DNA from: Sceloporus undulatus
Taxonomy: Eukaryota > Chordata > Lepidosauria > Squamata > Phrynosomatidae
Direction: 5' to 3'
DNA: 64,000 bases
Assembly (NCBI RefSeq): GCF_019175285.1
Contig: NC_056522.1
Location: 237,371,410 to 237,435,409, forward strand
This document shows, piece after piece, positions 1-9,260 of this stretch. Position numbers and translations under genes: made by a program. The notes below the pieces were generated by a model that ran no database searches, had not been told where the DNA came from, and worked only from the letters and a program-made list of their open reading frames with translations. Positions within the stretch are counted from its first letter, which is position 1; each line of letters opens with the position of its first letter.

Positions 1-186
1 GGCCCCCCCCCCCCCCATGTAAGGGGAAAATGCATGTGCTCGAGCTCCTTTAGAAGTAATGAGGCTTGGGCCTGCACTGTGCCATGGGTGCACACCCATT
101 AATTCTTCCAGGGTTTTTTCCAGCGCGGCTTCCAGTGTATGCTGGAAGCTGTGTAAGGCGCGTCATAGTATGATGCAGGTGCACTG
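1..186. mobile_element. Non-autonomous DNA transposon, family A, left end cut by the window
   Basis: It shares a C-rich start, CTCGAGC, a hairpin (GCTTCCAG... CTGGAAGC) and the right end GGTGCACTG with the copies at 4768-5006 and 14786-15215. A TA at 187-188 follows the right end. Confidence 0.6.
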
Positions 187-528
187 TATTATGAAACCAA
201 ATGCTTTAGTTGCAAAGCATTAAATTACACATGACTTGATTATAAACCAGTCTTCCGAAAAAAATGAAAATTTAAATATCCCAAATAGCTGCTAAAAATC
301 ACTGTTTCATAATTAGAAATAAAAGGGAAGATTCAAACTTAGTTCTGCATCAGGTGGAATACTGAAATCTAGTAGATGCAGAAGGAGGTGATCATCTCTG
401 GAGAGCTGGAAAGTATTCTGGAGCAAGGTTTTGGGAAATATGAAGGGAAGGAGAAGAGGGACCATCTGTTGCAACTGTTAGTTAATGGATATTGCTCAGA
501 ATATATGCCTTTTACTATCAAAACATTG

Positions 529-671
529 TAGTTTTATGAGACATTTAGCCTCATCTGTCAGAGAGTTCGGGTGCCACAATAAACTACAATTCTCAGGATT
601 CCCTAGCACTGAACCAGGGCAGTTAAAGCAGTCTCAAACTGGATTATTTCTACAGGGTGTTTTGGACCACT
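529..671. mobile_element. Palindromic DNA element, family B, partial
   Basis: It contains the family core (CCCTAGCACTGAACCAGGGC, AAAGCAGTCTCAAACTGGAT) and the right end TGTTTTGGAC. The left terminal repeat is missing. Full copies are at 2515-2735, 44241-44458 and 63741-63957. Confidence 0.65.
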
Positions 672-1154
672 GACAGCTTTACTTCAAGTGCACTATACAT
701 GCAATCTGTGTTGATGCATGGATGAAAATGGGCCCCTGTCAATTGCACAGTTGCCCACCCAATTCTAAAATAGTGCTGTTTCTATGGTGGTTGTTTTGAC
801 AGTAAAAGACATATATTCTGTGCTATATCCATTAACTAGCAGTTGCAACAGATGCTCCTTCTTCTCCTTCCCTTTATATTTTTTGGACTAGTATATGTCT
901 GTTAAATATCTCTGTGGTAATACTCTATAGATTGTAGAGACAAAATAATAAAGATTTCATGACTATTTTATAGAAGTAAAATGCTGTCCTTGGACTTGGG
1001 GTCAAAGCTAAAGTGTTTCACTTAATTTTAGACAGATTTGTATATGGCAGGTTAAAAAAAGACAAATTCCCCCCAAATACCCCCAGCTTGGAAAACAACC
1101 ATAATCCTGAAAGAATAAAATATTTTCAGAGCTGTGACAACAGCATAAGACTAT

Positions 1155-1485
1155 GGCGGGTTACAGACTGCCATTTCAGACATCCTCAGGACATCCCCTA
1201 CTCCTATTACGGACAGAGTCCGTAACAAATGGTGGCGGCCGTTCCAAACGGCCGTCGCCATTTTAATGTAGCGGACGCTGTGCATCTGCATGTCGCGCGG
1301 CGAAAGTGACGCTGCGAGTGCACGACTAGCGCCTCGCGGCAACTCTTCCGGGCCGCAAGAAGGAGCGGGATTTTCGCACTCCTTCTTGGCAGTGTCCGTG
1401 AACCACGCCGTTTGGCTGCTGCGGTTCCCGGACGCTACAACCGGCGGCGGCGGCAGACCACCGCTTCTCGGCGGTCTGTAACGCA
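1155..1485. mobile_element. GC-rich non-autonomous DNA transposon with terminal inverted repeats
   Basis: The ends are inverted: GGTTACAGACTGCC on the left and GGCGGTCTGTAAC on the right. The interior is CpG-dense, in sharp contrast to its AT-rich surroundings. It resembles the elements at 47290-47590, 18632-18945 and 60198-60522. The open frames in both strands here are by-products of the high GC content. Confidence 0.7.
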
Positions 1486-1500
1486 CCTATATTTCCAATA

Positions 1501-1803
1501 CAGTGGGACCTCAGTATCCATGGGAGATTCATTCTGCCCCCCCCCCCCCCCGGATCCCAAAAATCTGTGAATGCTCAAGCCAACGTTGTCTCCAATGGCA
1601 GCGCGTGCATGCAGCTGCACCACTGTTAGGGACAGTGAGAATTCAGGTGAAGTCTCAGCATGCGCCACCACTGGGGACAACGAGGCTGCCCCTAATGGCG
1701 ATGCAGCCATGGGCATGTGCTACCGTTACGGACAACGTGGGCTTCCTGTCTGTGAAAGCTCATGTCCACAAATGGCAAGTCCACAGATACTGAGGTTCCA
1801 CTG
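1501..1803. mobile_element. TA-flanked DNA transposon with terminal inverted repeats (pogo/Tigger-like)
   Basis: The left end CAGTGGGACCTCAGTATCC and the reverse complement of the right end (CAGTGGAACCTCAGTATCT) agree at 17 of 19 positions. TA lies immediately outside both ends (1499-1500 and 1804-1805), as for Tc1/mariner-superfamily insertions. At 303 bp it has no transposase frame. Confidence 0.75.
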
Positions 1804-2514
1804 TATAATGGAATAATTTCCAGACATTAGAATCAGAAATTTTGTTTGCAACAATGCTAGGTGTCCAGTTGGTCCAATTCTGTATTAGAATTTTAACACT
1901 GGAAGTTTTATTTGAAAAACATAGAAGAGAAAACTGATGTAACAGCAGCTGTGGATGTTTAAACATGCTGCAGATACACACAACAATAGTTTATAACTGC
2001 TGGAATTACACACAAGAAAGAGGTGAGATGGGTGTCTGGGGGCTTGAAAACAACAAAAGGGCACATTTGAGGCTCAAGTCATGCAACTTGCTCTGTCTGA
2101 GATCTTTTGTTCTCAGCTGAAACCCAGTGGTCTTGGCTGCAACAAAGGTATTTAAGGAGAGGGCTACAGAGAAGAAAAAATTGAATGTCTAGGGAAAGTT
2201 TCTTTCTCTTTAGCAATGGATTCCTTTATTAGCAGGAAGTTGGCGTAGATGCCCCTCCATGTTTCTTTCAACTGTTTGATTCTCCTAACTTTGCCAATCT
2301 CTTTCTCCATAATTGTGTTAGCTGGAGTCACATCTAGGCTAATTCTTGAAATAAGTTTTAATTATTATGGTAGTTCTACTGACAAAAAAGCAGTGTCTCA
2401 TTTGGGGCAGGGAAATTTTGGGATTCAATACAAGTTTAAAAGTATTCATTGACAAAAGAAAGGCTTGATTTAGAGCAGGGATGAATGAGATGTTTTTGGG
2501 CTTCAGTACTTGTA

Positions 2515-2735
2515 GGCCCAAAACGCACTGCAGAAATCGTCCAGTTTGAGAATGCTTTGAGGCCGTGGCTCAGTGCTAGGGAATCCTGGGAATTGTAGTT
2601 TATTGTGGCACGAGAGCTCTCTGCCAGAGAAGGCTAAATGCCTCACAAAATTACATTTCCCATAATTCCCTAGCATTGAGCCAGGGTCGTTAAAGCAGTC
2701 TCAAACTAGATTATCTCTACAGTGTGTTTTGGACC
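2515..2735. mobile_element. Palindromic DNA element, family B
   Basis: About 220 bp with long inverted arms. The left end GGCCCAAAACGCACTGCAG pairs with the right end CTACAGTGTGTTTTGGACC, and CTAGGGAATCCTGGGAATTG pairs with a CATAATTCCCTAGC stretch. It has no coding capacity. Confidence 0.75.
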
Positions 2736-2969
2736 GTAGTCTTTCAGCATTGGGTGTGCTGGCTAGGGTGATGGAAGATGTGGGCAAGAAACATCTGCAA
2801 GATATCAGTTGTCCTCCTCTGGTTTGGAACATGAAAACTTTGGTCCAATACCAGCATAGCCATAAACTTATTGCAGAGTAGGAGTTGTGTAGCATATGTT
2901 GCGGGATTTTTTAACTGTCCCAGCAGCCCTAGCCAGCACAGTTAATGATACAAGATGCTGGGAATTGTA

Positions 2970-3279
2970 CCCATATATACTCGTGTACAAGTCAACCTCA
3001 TGCATAAGTCAAGGAAAGATTTTGGGATAAAAATCATGGATTTTGATATGACCTGTGGATAAGTCGAGGGTCAAACTTAGGGGCTATAACAAAAGATAGA
3101 AAGGGGAAAACACCACTTCCGTCCCTCCTTCTCCTTCTCTGGACCTCTCCTGACCACCAAACACCACTTCCCAGATGCTGGAGGAGAAGTTTGAAAATCG
3201 GATTGGGGAGGAAAGGAAGTGGAGTTAAATGCGGTGTTTCTTTGATGAATAGAGAAGGCTTTAAAATCGGATTGGGAAA

Positions 3280-3324
<45 letters not shown>

Positions 3325-3512
3325 TCACTCTCTCTCTCTCTTTCTCTCCTGACTCCAGGCACGAAGAATGGAGAAGAGTGGGGTATCATGGTGGTGCTTG
3401 TTTCAGGACCTTTCTAAGCAGCATTAGTGTATTGATGCATATTAAGTGGACCCAGAATTTTAGGGTTAATTTTGGGGCATAAATTCCTTGACTTATAGAT
3501 GAGTATATATGG
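2970..3512. mobile_element. TA-flanked DNA transposon, family D, full length
   Basis: The left end CCATATATACTCGTGTACAA and the right end, reverse complement CCATATATACTCATCTATAA, are inverted repeats. TA flanks both sides (2968-2969, 3513-3514). Internal repeats of TAAGTC(G)A give the motif seen again at 7170-7282 and 24188-24590. A (TC)n(AC)n simple repeat lies near 3282-3342. Confidence 0.8.
3282..3342. repeat. (TC)n and (AC)n microsatellite
   Basis: Alternating CT runs, then AC runs, then CT again. It accounts for the apparent minus-strand frame rich in Cys-Val and Arg-Glu. Confidence 0.95.
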
Positions 3513-3663
3513 TAGTTTAACAACATCTGGAGGGTCACACAATTCCCACCTCTGCTTCAGTTGATGTGTATAGACAAATAATTAATTCTTAATTTCAGTT
3601 CACTTTGTCATATGGTTATAATAAACACTGCTTGTTACCACAAATATGAATGAGAAACTTAAA

Positions 3664-4037
3664 ATATTTTGTCTGGAGAAGAGAAGGTTAAGAGGTGATA
3701 TGATAGCCCTGTTTAAATATTTGAAGGGATGTCATATTGATGAGGGAGCAAGCTTGTTTTCTGCTGCTCCAGAGAACAGGACCCGGAGCAATGGATGCAA
3801 GCTCCAGGAAAAGAGATTCCACCTCAACATTAGGAGGAACTTCCTGACAGTAAGGGCTGTTTGACAGTGGAACAAACTCCCTCAGAGTGTAGTGGAGTCT
3901 CCCTCCTTAGAGGTCTTTAAACAGAGGCTGGATGGCCATCTGTTGGGGATGCTTTGATTTAGATTTCCTGCATGGCAGGGGGTTGGACTGGATGGCCCTT
4001 GTGGTCTCTTCCAACTCTACGTTTCTATGATTCTATG
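3664..4037 (+). mobile_element. CR1 LINE 3' fragment
   Basis: It translates as the CR1 ORF2 C-terminus ([20 protein letters not shown] ... [15 protein letters not shown]) and continues through the CR1 3' UTR to the diagnostic terminal repeat TCTATGATTCTATGG. A TGA follows LTVRAV at the same place as in the copy at 49041-50345. Confidence 0.9.
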
Positions 4038-4235
4038 GTAAAATATCTTTGTTAAGTGTTTAATTATATGTGGCACATAATCCAAGCAGTAAGAGCATAG
4101 GTATTTGAAAATAGCCACTCTGTAAAAAAACAAAACAAATGAGTATAAAATAGCTTGCAGGGATATTGAGTTATTTTGAGTTTGTCAAAATGCCTTGTAC
4201 ATTTAAATAATATGTTATATTTGTTATCTTAGCAG

Positions 4236-4361
4236 ATCAGCGTGAAACAAGAAATTACCTTTACTGATGTAGCAGAACAGCAGAAAAGGGACAAAAAGTT
4301 AATACGAGAAGGTTTAGATATGCAAAAGAAGAAAAAAAGGAAACAGCGTTCACCAGCAAAG
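4236..4361 (+). CDS. ZNF148: ZNF148 coding exon, basic segment before the zinc fingers
   Basis: This internal exon encodes 42 residues, beginning [11 protein letters not shown] and ending [12 protein letters not shown], nearly identical to the stretch just before the zinc fingers of human ZNF148 (ZBP-89), a nuclear factor that binds GC-rich promoters. The lysine/arginine-rich end could serve as a nuclear localisation signal. A GTAAGA donor follows at 4362. The acceptor is a tandem TAGCAG at 4230-4235, so splicing at the first AG would add one glutamine codon (CAG 4233-4235). The exon is in phase 0 at both ends. The preceding exons, encoding about 110 residues, were not found between 1 and 4235 and should lie upstream of the window. 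Confidence 0.95.
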
Positions 4362-4767
4362 GTAAGACCATCAATTTGAATCTTGAAGACAGCCTGGTGA
4401 TTTACTAACTGGGAATAATAGTATTTTGATATGATGGATTCAGTGATCTAACTATAATCTCAAAGCAGAGTCAAAAGATATTTATAGCATGTTTCTTTGA
4501 ACTTCTTTTCACAGCATGAATATTTAGCATACTTTAACATGTGATCCCAATCAGCTCTTTTCTCCAAATATTGTTTTTTTCTCCAGCATATAGTTTTAAG
4601 GAATATTTACCAATAGTTATGACTATTTAGCTAAATAAAACCACAGATTTTGTAGAAGCAATAATGTTGGAATTATTTAAATAGCATAATAATTTTAACA
4701 ACTTTATTTTTATTCAGACAGGGCATTAGTTTTGAAGTTAATTATTGTTTCTACTTGAAATTAAGTA

Positions 4768-5006
4768 CAGCGGTCCCCCCCCTTGTGCGGCGATCTGTTC
4801 TCCCCCCCCCCCCCCCGCATGAGGGAAATTCCACGTATGCTCGAGCCCCATTAAAGTCAATGGGGATTGTGTTTGTGGCAGTGCACGTGTGCTATGGGTG
4901 TACACCCCGTTACTCTTTCCAGGGTGTGGCGCTGCTTCTTCCAGTGCAGCTTCCAGCATATGCTGGAAGCTGTGTAAAGCACACCGCATATGATAGGGGT
5001 GCACTG
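4768..5006. mobile_element. TA-flanked DNA transposon, family A
   Basis: The left end CAGCGGTCCCCCC and the right end GGGGTGCACTG (reverse complement CAGTGCACCCC) are imperfect inverted repeats with TA outside each (4766-4767, 5007-5008). The interior has the family hairpin GCTTCCAGCATATGCTGGAA. Confidence 0.7.
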
Positions 5007-5261
5007 TAGTTACCTTACAGCATGGCCAGGGCTCTGCTTGATCAGTGGCTTGTTTGTATGCTATGCAGGGTAGGGTAGGAAAATAGCTACCCTCTCTTAC
5101 CTGTAGTGGAACTGGAGGTCTCCATGTGGCAGGGTAAGAATTACTCTGACTCAATTGGACTCTTGGGGGGAGATTCTGGTGAAAAAGACAAATCTTTGTC
5201 TGATCCACTCCTGGGAGTTAAACAGGAAAACTGTATATAGTATTGGCCATTGCCAATGAGA

Positions 5262-6550
5262 TTATTTATTTAATTTACTTATATTTCACCTCCCTCCTCC
5301 AAAGGGGCTCATGGTAGGGTTTTATTTTATTTTTTAATTATTAATTTTATTTATATTCTGCCTTTTCCCCAAGATGGGAACTCAAGATGATATAAGCATT
5401 CAAAAGATTACAGTTGAAAAAACTGAGATAAAAATAAAACTGGATTAAATAATTAACCATATTAAAAGCATAAATCTTTTTAAAACGTTTTTAAAAGTTA
5501 AAACAATACAATTGAAAACAATACGCTTCTTATAGCCCTTTCCTTAAAAGTCTTCTGTTTTAAAATCCTGTCTGAATAAAAAAGTTTTCACCTGCCAGTG
5601 AAAGAACAGTAAAGAGGTTTTAGCCTCTCTAGGAAGGGAGTTCCAAAGTCTAGGGGTTGCCATTGAGAAATCCTTCTCATGTTCCCACCTGCTGTACCTG
5701 TGAAAGGGTGGGATTTAGAAAAGGACCTCTTCTGTGGATCTCAGGATCTGAGCATACCCATATGGTGAGATAATGGTCTGTCAGCCTGGACCAAAGCTAT
5801 ATAGGACTTTATAGGTTATAACCAGCACTTTGAATTGTGCCTGAAACAAACTGGAAGCCGGGAGAGCTGTTGGAACAGGGGAGTCATATGATCTCTCTAA
5901 TCAGCCCCAGTTAACATTCTAACTACAGCTCTTTATACCAATTGAAGTTTCTGAACAATCTTCAAAAGCAACCACACGTGGAGTGCATGTCTGCCAGAAT
6001 TGGATGTAGTTGGCACACAAGCTATAGGTGTGCAAAAGCACTCTTGGCTACTGTAGAAACCTGGGCCTCCAAGTTCAAGGCTGAATTCAAGAGTACACCC
6101 AAACTGTTAGCCTGCAATTTTAAGGGGAGTGTAACCCCATCCAGTACAGGCTGAATCCCTATTCCCTGACCTGCCTTTCAACTGACCAGGAGCACCTCTA
6201 TCTTGTCTGGATTGTGTTTGTTTGTTTGCCCTCATCCAGTCTATTACTGATGCCAGGCACTGGTTTAGAACAAAACAACTTTCTTGGAGATACAGAATTG
6301 AAAGGAGATATAGAATTGAGTGTCATCAGTATACTGGTGGCACTGTACCCCAAACCTCCAGATGACCTCCTCCTCCCAGCCCCCACAGTTTTATGTAAAT
6401 GTTGATCAGCATACTGGATAAAACACAGTCTTGAGACACTCCATACACCAATAGCCCCCAGCACCACCATCTGGGTTCATCTCTCCAGGAATGAACAGAG
6501 TCACTGTAAAACAGTACCTCCAAATCGCATCTCAGCAAGGCAACCCAGAA
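5262..6550 (-). mobile_element. L2-type LINE, reverse transcriptase region and 3' end
   Basis: On the minus strand the region near 6330-6540 translates as DSVHSWRDEPRWWCWGLLVY, GVSQDCVLSSMLINIYIKL and, after a frame change, a TDDTQFYISF-like segment, corresponding to the PQGSVLSPMLFNIY and YADDTQ motifs of L2 reverse transcriptase. The rest reads through the L2 3' part to an AT-rich tail near 5262. Several stops and frame changes make it an old copy. Confidence 0.75.
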
Positions 6551-6555
6551 GAATA

Positions 6556-6960
6556 CCATTATCTGATTATAAAATTAGACAATAAGGTTTCATGAATTAT
6601 ATTGTACATGAGCAATTCTGTGAGGATATTGTATGCTAAGTATTGGAAAAAGAAACAAATTCCCTCAGAAGAAGAATGATTTATAAAGTTGAGAGAAGCA
6701 ATGGATCTGGATATATTAACTTCTCTTATGAATGATACACCAAGAAAACCCATGGAAAAGAATTGGAATTGTCTTAAACTCTACTGGAAGATAAATGGTT
6801 GGAATTTTGATTAAAGATAATAAAATAAACTTTACTTTTTTGTGAGAAGAAAACAAAAATAGAACTAATTGATAGAATTAGAAAATATAACCCCTCTTCC
6901 CCCCCTCCCCCCAGTATTAGTAAGGGAATAATGTTGGAAATAATCAGAAATAAGAAGAAC
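6556..6960 (+). mobile_element. L1-type LINE ORF2 C-terminal fragment and 3' end
   Basis: The plus strand reads AKYWKKKQIPSEEE, a stop, then REAMDLDILTSLMNDTPRKP and KNWNCLKLYWKINGW, a pattern typical of the C-terminus of reptile L1 ORF2. An A-rich stretch follows. It is 5'-truncated. Confidence 0.6.
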
Positions 6961-7169
6961 TGAAAGATACTATACTTTAACTCTCATTTTTAAAAAAGGG
7001 GAACCATTTCCCAGTGAACGGAAAGAGTGTAATTTGTCCTGGAAGCACTGACCTCCCTTTATTCTCTCATCCATCCAGTCTTGAATACAAAGTTCTGTCT
7101 GCTGGAATTTTGTAAGTTCTTTGGCATTGTTTTCCTTTGCTTCATCATTTAGATTCTTTTTTTACATGC

Positions 7170-7282
7170 TCCTAAGTTTTACCCTCGACTTATCCACAGG
7201 TCATATAAAAATCCATAATTTTGGCCCTCAAACCTGCCCTCCACTTATACATGAGGTCGACTTATAGTCGAGTATATATGGG
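7170..7282. mobile_element. DNA transposon, family D, right-end fragment
   Basis: It has the subterminal ACCCTCGACTTATCCACAGG and the right end GAGTATATATGGG followed by TA (7283-7284). The left half is absent. Confidence 0.75.
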
Positions 7283-7592
7283 TATTCTCAGATCCTACCT
7301 TGCTACTTTATGTATTTATCAGCCTCTCTCATGCTTCCCTGCTAAGAAAAGCAAGGGTTCACTCATTGTGGTTTATACCTATTTAAAGATCCTGTACACA
7401 CCCTTGGACTGTACCTGTTGAAAAAAAGTATCTTTTCAGTTTGATATTTGACCAAGGTACCATGCACATAGTTCAACAGAAAATGATAACAGTAGTCTGC
7501 ATTCTCTTCTGTGGGACAGAGCATAATAGGCCTCTAACTACCTAAAAAGTTTTGCTGAATGACTGTCAGGTGCAAGGGTGTGCAGAAGAATA

Positions 7593-7846
7593 CACTGCTC
7601 CCTCGGGTTACGAAATTAATTCGTTCCGCGGCCGCTTTCGTAACCCGAAAAGCCTTCGTAAGCCGAAATGCCATAGGCGCTAATGGGGAAAAGCCGCGAT
7701 TCCGTGTGAAATAGCGCCGAAAAGCACCAAAAATTTTTTCGTAACCCGAAAAAACATTCGTAACCTGGAACAATTATTTCCTATGGGATTTTTTCGTATC
7801 CCGGAAATTTCGTAACCTGGGTATTTCGTATCCCGAGGTACCACTG
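7593..7846. mobile_element. Mariner-type miniature element, TA-flanked and palindromic
   Basis: The left end CACTGCTCCCTCGGGTTACG and the reverse complement of the right end CAGTGGTACCTCGGGATACG match. TA flanks both sides (7591-7592, 7847-7848). The interior repeats TTCGTAACCCGAAAA several times. It is 254 bp and non-coding. Confidence 0.85.
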
Positions 7847-8152
7847 TAATTATTTTGCTTCTGGCCCTACCATGAAGTAGATCTTCAAATGGACTGCAGC
7901 CTATCTTCAGCTGGACTTGTTCCCAGTTTTCTCCCAGTGTTATGTGGTCAAAATCCTATTTATTTTGTCATCATGAGCTTCATAGAAAATTAGGGTGCCT
8001 ATTTGTCTCCTTTCAGTGAGAGAGGATGCTCAGAATGAATCAAGTCCACCATCCAAGCCATGTTCTCATTCTAAAAGTCAGCAAGAGCTTCAACAGACTT
8101 TTTTGCCAAGGTAACAAGAAAATCCTCAAGAGACATCAGGGAACTACTTAGA

Positions 8153-8551
8153 CCAGGGTTTCTCAACCAGGTTTACCCAGAACATTAGCATCCTCTGAGA
8201 GGTTGCTAGGGATTCTGTGAGAGATTGTGATTTGAGGGGCAAAGCATTTTTTTAAGCTGTAAGTTTAATAATACTTATGCAGGGGTTCCCTAACACTTCT
8301 GTAGCAAGTCCTGGTGGCACAGCGGTTAAAGGCCACAACGAACCCACAGGACTCAAGGTTGACTCAGCCTTCCATCTTTTCATAAGTAGGTAAAATGAGT
8401 GTCCAGCTTGTTTGCGGTAACTGGCTAACATATTTTAAACTGCTTAGAGAGTGCTTAGTTCACTATGAAGTGTCACAGAAATGTAAAGTGATATTACATT
8501 TTATATTTCAAGAGATCCTCCCAGGTAACAAGCTTGAGAAAGGTTGTTCTA
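8153..8551. mobile_element. hAT-like element interrupted by a SINE
   Basis: CAGGGTTTCTCAACCAGGTT on the left is inverted against AGCTTGAGAAAGGTTGTTCT on the right. The Sauria SINE at 8304-8480 lies between the two ends. Confidence 0.55.
8304..8480 (+). mobile_element. Sauria-type tRNA-derived SINE
   Basis: It begins with a tRNA-like A-box region (CTGGTGGCACAGCGGTTAAA) and continues with the family body (CAGGACTCAAGGTTGACTCA, AAATGAGT, TTTAAACTGCTTAGAGAGTG). A minus-strand copy is at 40309-40553. This SINE class is characteristic of squamates. Confidence 0.75.
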
Positions 8552-8581
8552 GACTATCATTCTCCCATGTTAATCAGCCAT

Positions 8582-9260
8582 TCATGCCCTAGCAGTTCCA
8601 AATCCAAGTGAATCAGAATCCCACCAGTTCAGGACAACAGAACTATAGAGAGTCTTCCACACCCAAGTTGCTATCATCCCACCCAGCACAGAAACCAGGT
8701 CCAGAGTGTACACTGCAGACTGAGTGGGGCCAAATGCAAATTGGGAAAGAACCATGTCTGTCATGGAGGCCTTGAAGTCTTGAGCCACTCTTGGTAAGAT
8801 TTCAGCAACAGTTTAAATCCTTTAGCAAAATATGCTGAGGGAAATACAGCACCGTATTTGAGGCTACCCCAAATAGCTCAGGAATGGAGACTGTTGTGTA
8901 GTAAGACGAGGGGTACCCCAACACAATCCTGGGCACCCATCTTAGTTTACCTGCTAAAAACAGACAGACTGATGAATGGTGACACCTTGTGAAGATGACA
9001 GAAAACCTCTCTACCTCCTGAACTCTGTTGCTGCACAGAGAACTCAGGAGCAGTGTTGATAGGAATCTCATCCAACCTGGCCTTTGTGATACAGGCACAG
9101 TAGAGCACTCAGCCAGGATCAAGTCCTGGATAGCTGTTCTTTTGTTGTTCACCCACCTGACATTCAGCAGCTGTATTTTCAATCCAGAGGCTTGTTACCA
9201 AGGTTATTTAGGCCTTGTGAATCATTTTGGAGATACCATCATGTTGCCCTCTCTCACAGC
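8582..9260 (-). mobile_element. L2-type LINE, endonuclease region
   Basis: The minus strand translates as LLNVRWVNNKRTAIQDLILA, later FPQHILLKDLN, and, after a break, QDFKASMTDMVLSQFAFGPT with HTLDLV-like VYTLDLVSVLG. These align with the apurinic endonuclease domain of L2 (NARSVNNK, LLVLGDFN, GLSQ...GPTH...HTLDLVF). It could be the 5' part of the L2 copy at 5262-6550, separated by later insertions. Confidence 0.7.

Larger units (their letters stand above)
2905..3560. mobile_element. Short hAT-like element (family C) split by a second element
   Basis: Left part 2905-2969 (CAGCAGCCCTAGCCAGCACA ... GATGCTGGGAATTGTA) and right part 3513-3560 (TAGTTTAACAACATCTGGAG) join into the usual ...GGAATTGTAGTTTAAC... 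sequence of this family. The 543-bp element at 2970-3512 sits between them with TA on both sides. Other copies lie at 35775-35875, 43325-43440 and 62056-62198. Confidence 0.65.
187..4229. other. ZNF148 intron, left part: no exon seen outside the repeats listed
   Basis: Apart from the DNA elements and CR1 piece listed separately, I saw no exon-like frame here. In particular nothing resembles the N-terminal ZNF148 exon. Unique-looking AT-rich stretches are 672-1150, 1806-2510 and 4040-4229. Confidence 0.6.

Noticed and set aside
1151-1716. CpG-rich segment with several overlapping frames, resembling a CpG-island promoter with a first exon
   Set aside because: It is explained by two adjacent DNA elements with inverted ends; no splice donor or known protein start is present.
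4738-5208. 156-codon minus-strand frame
   Set aside because: It begins in unique DNA and runs through a family A element with a C run; composition and lack of any motif argue against coding.
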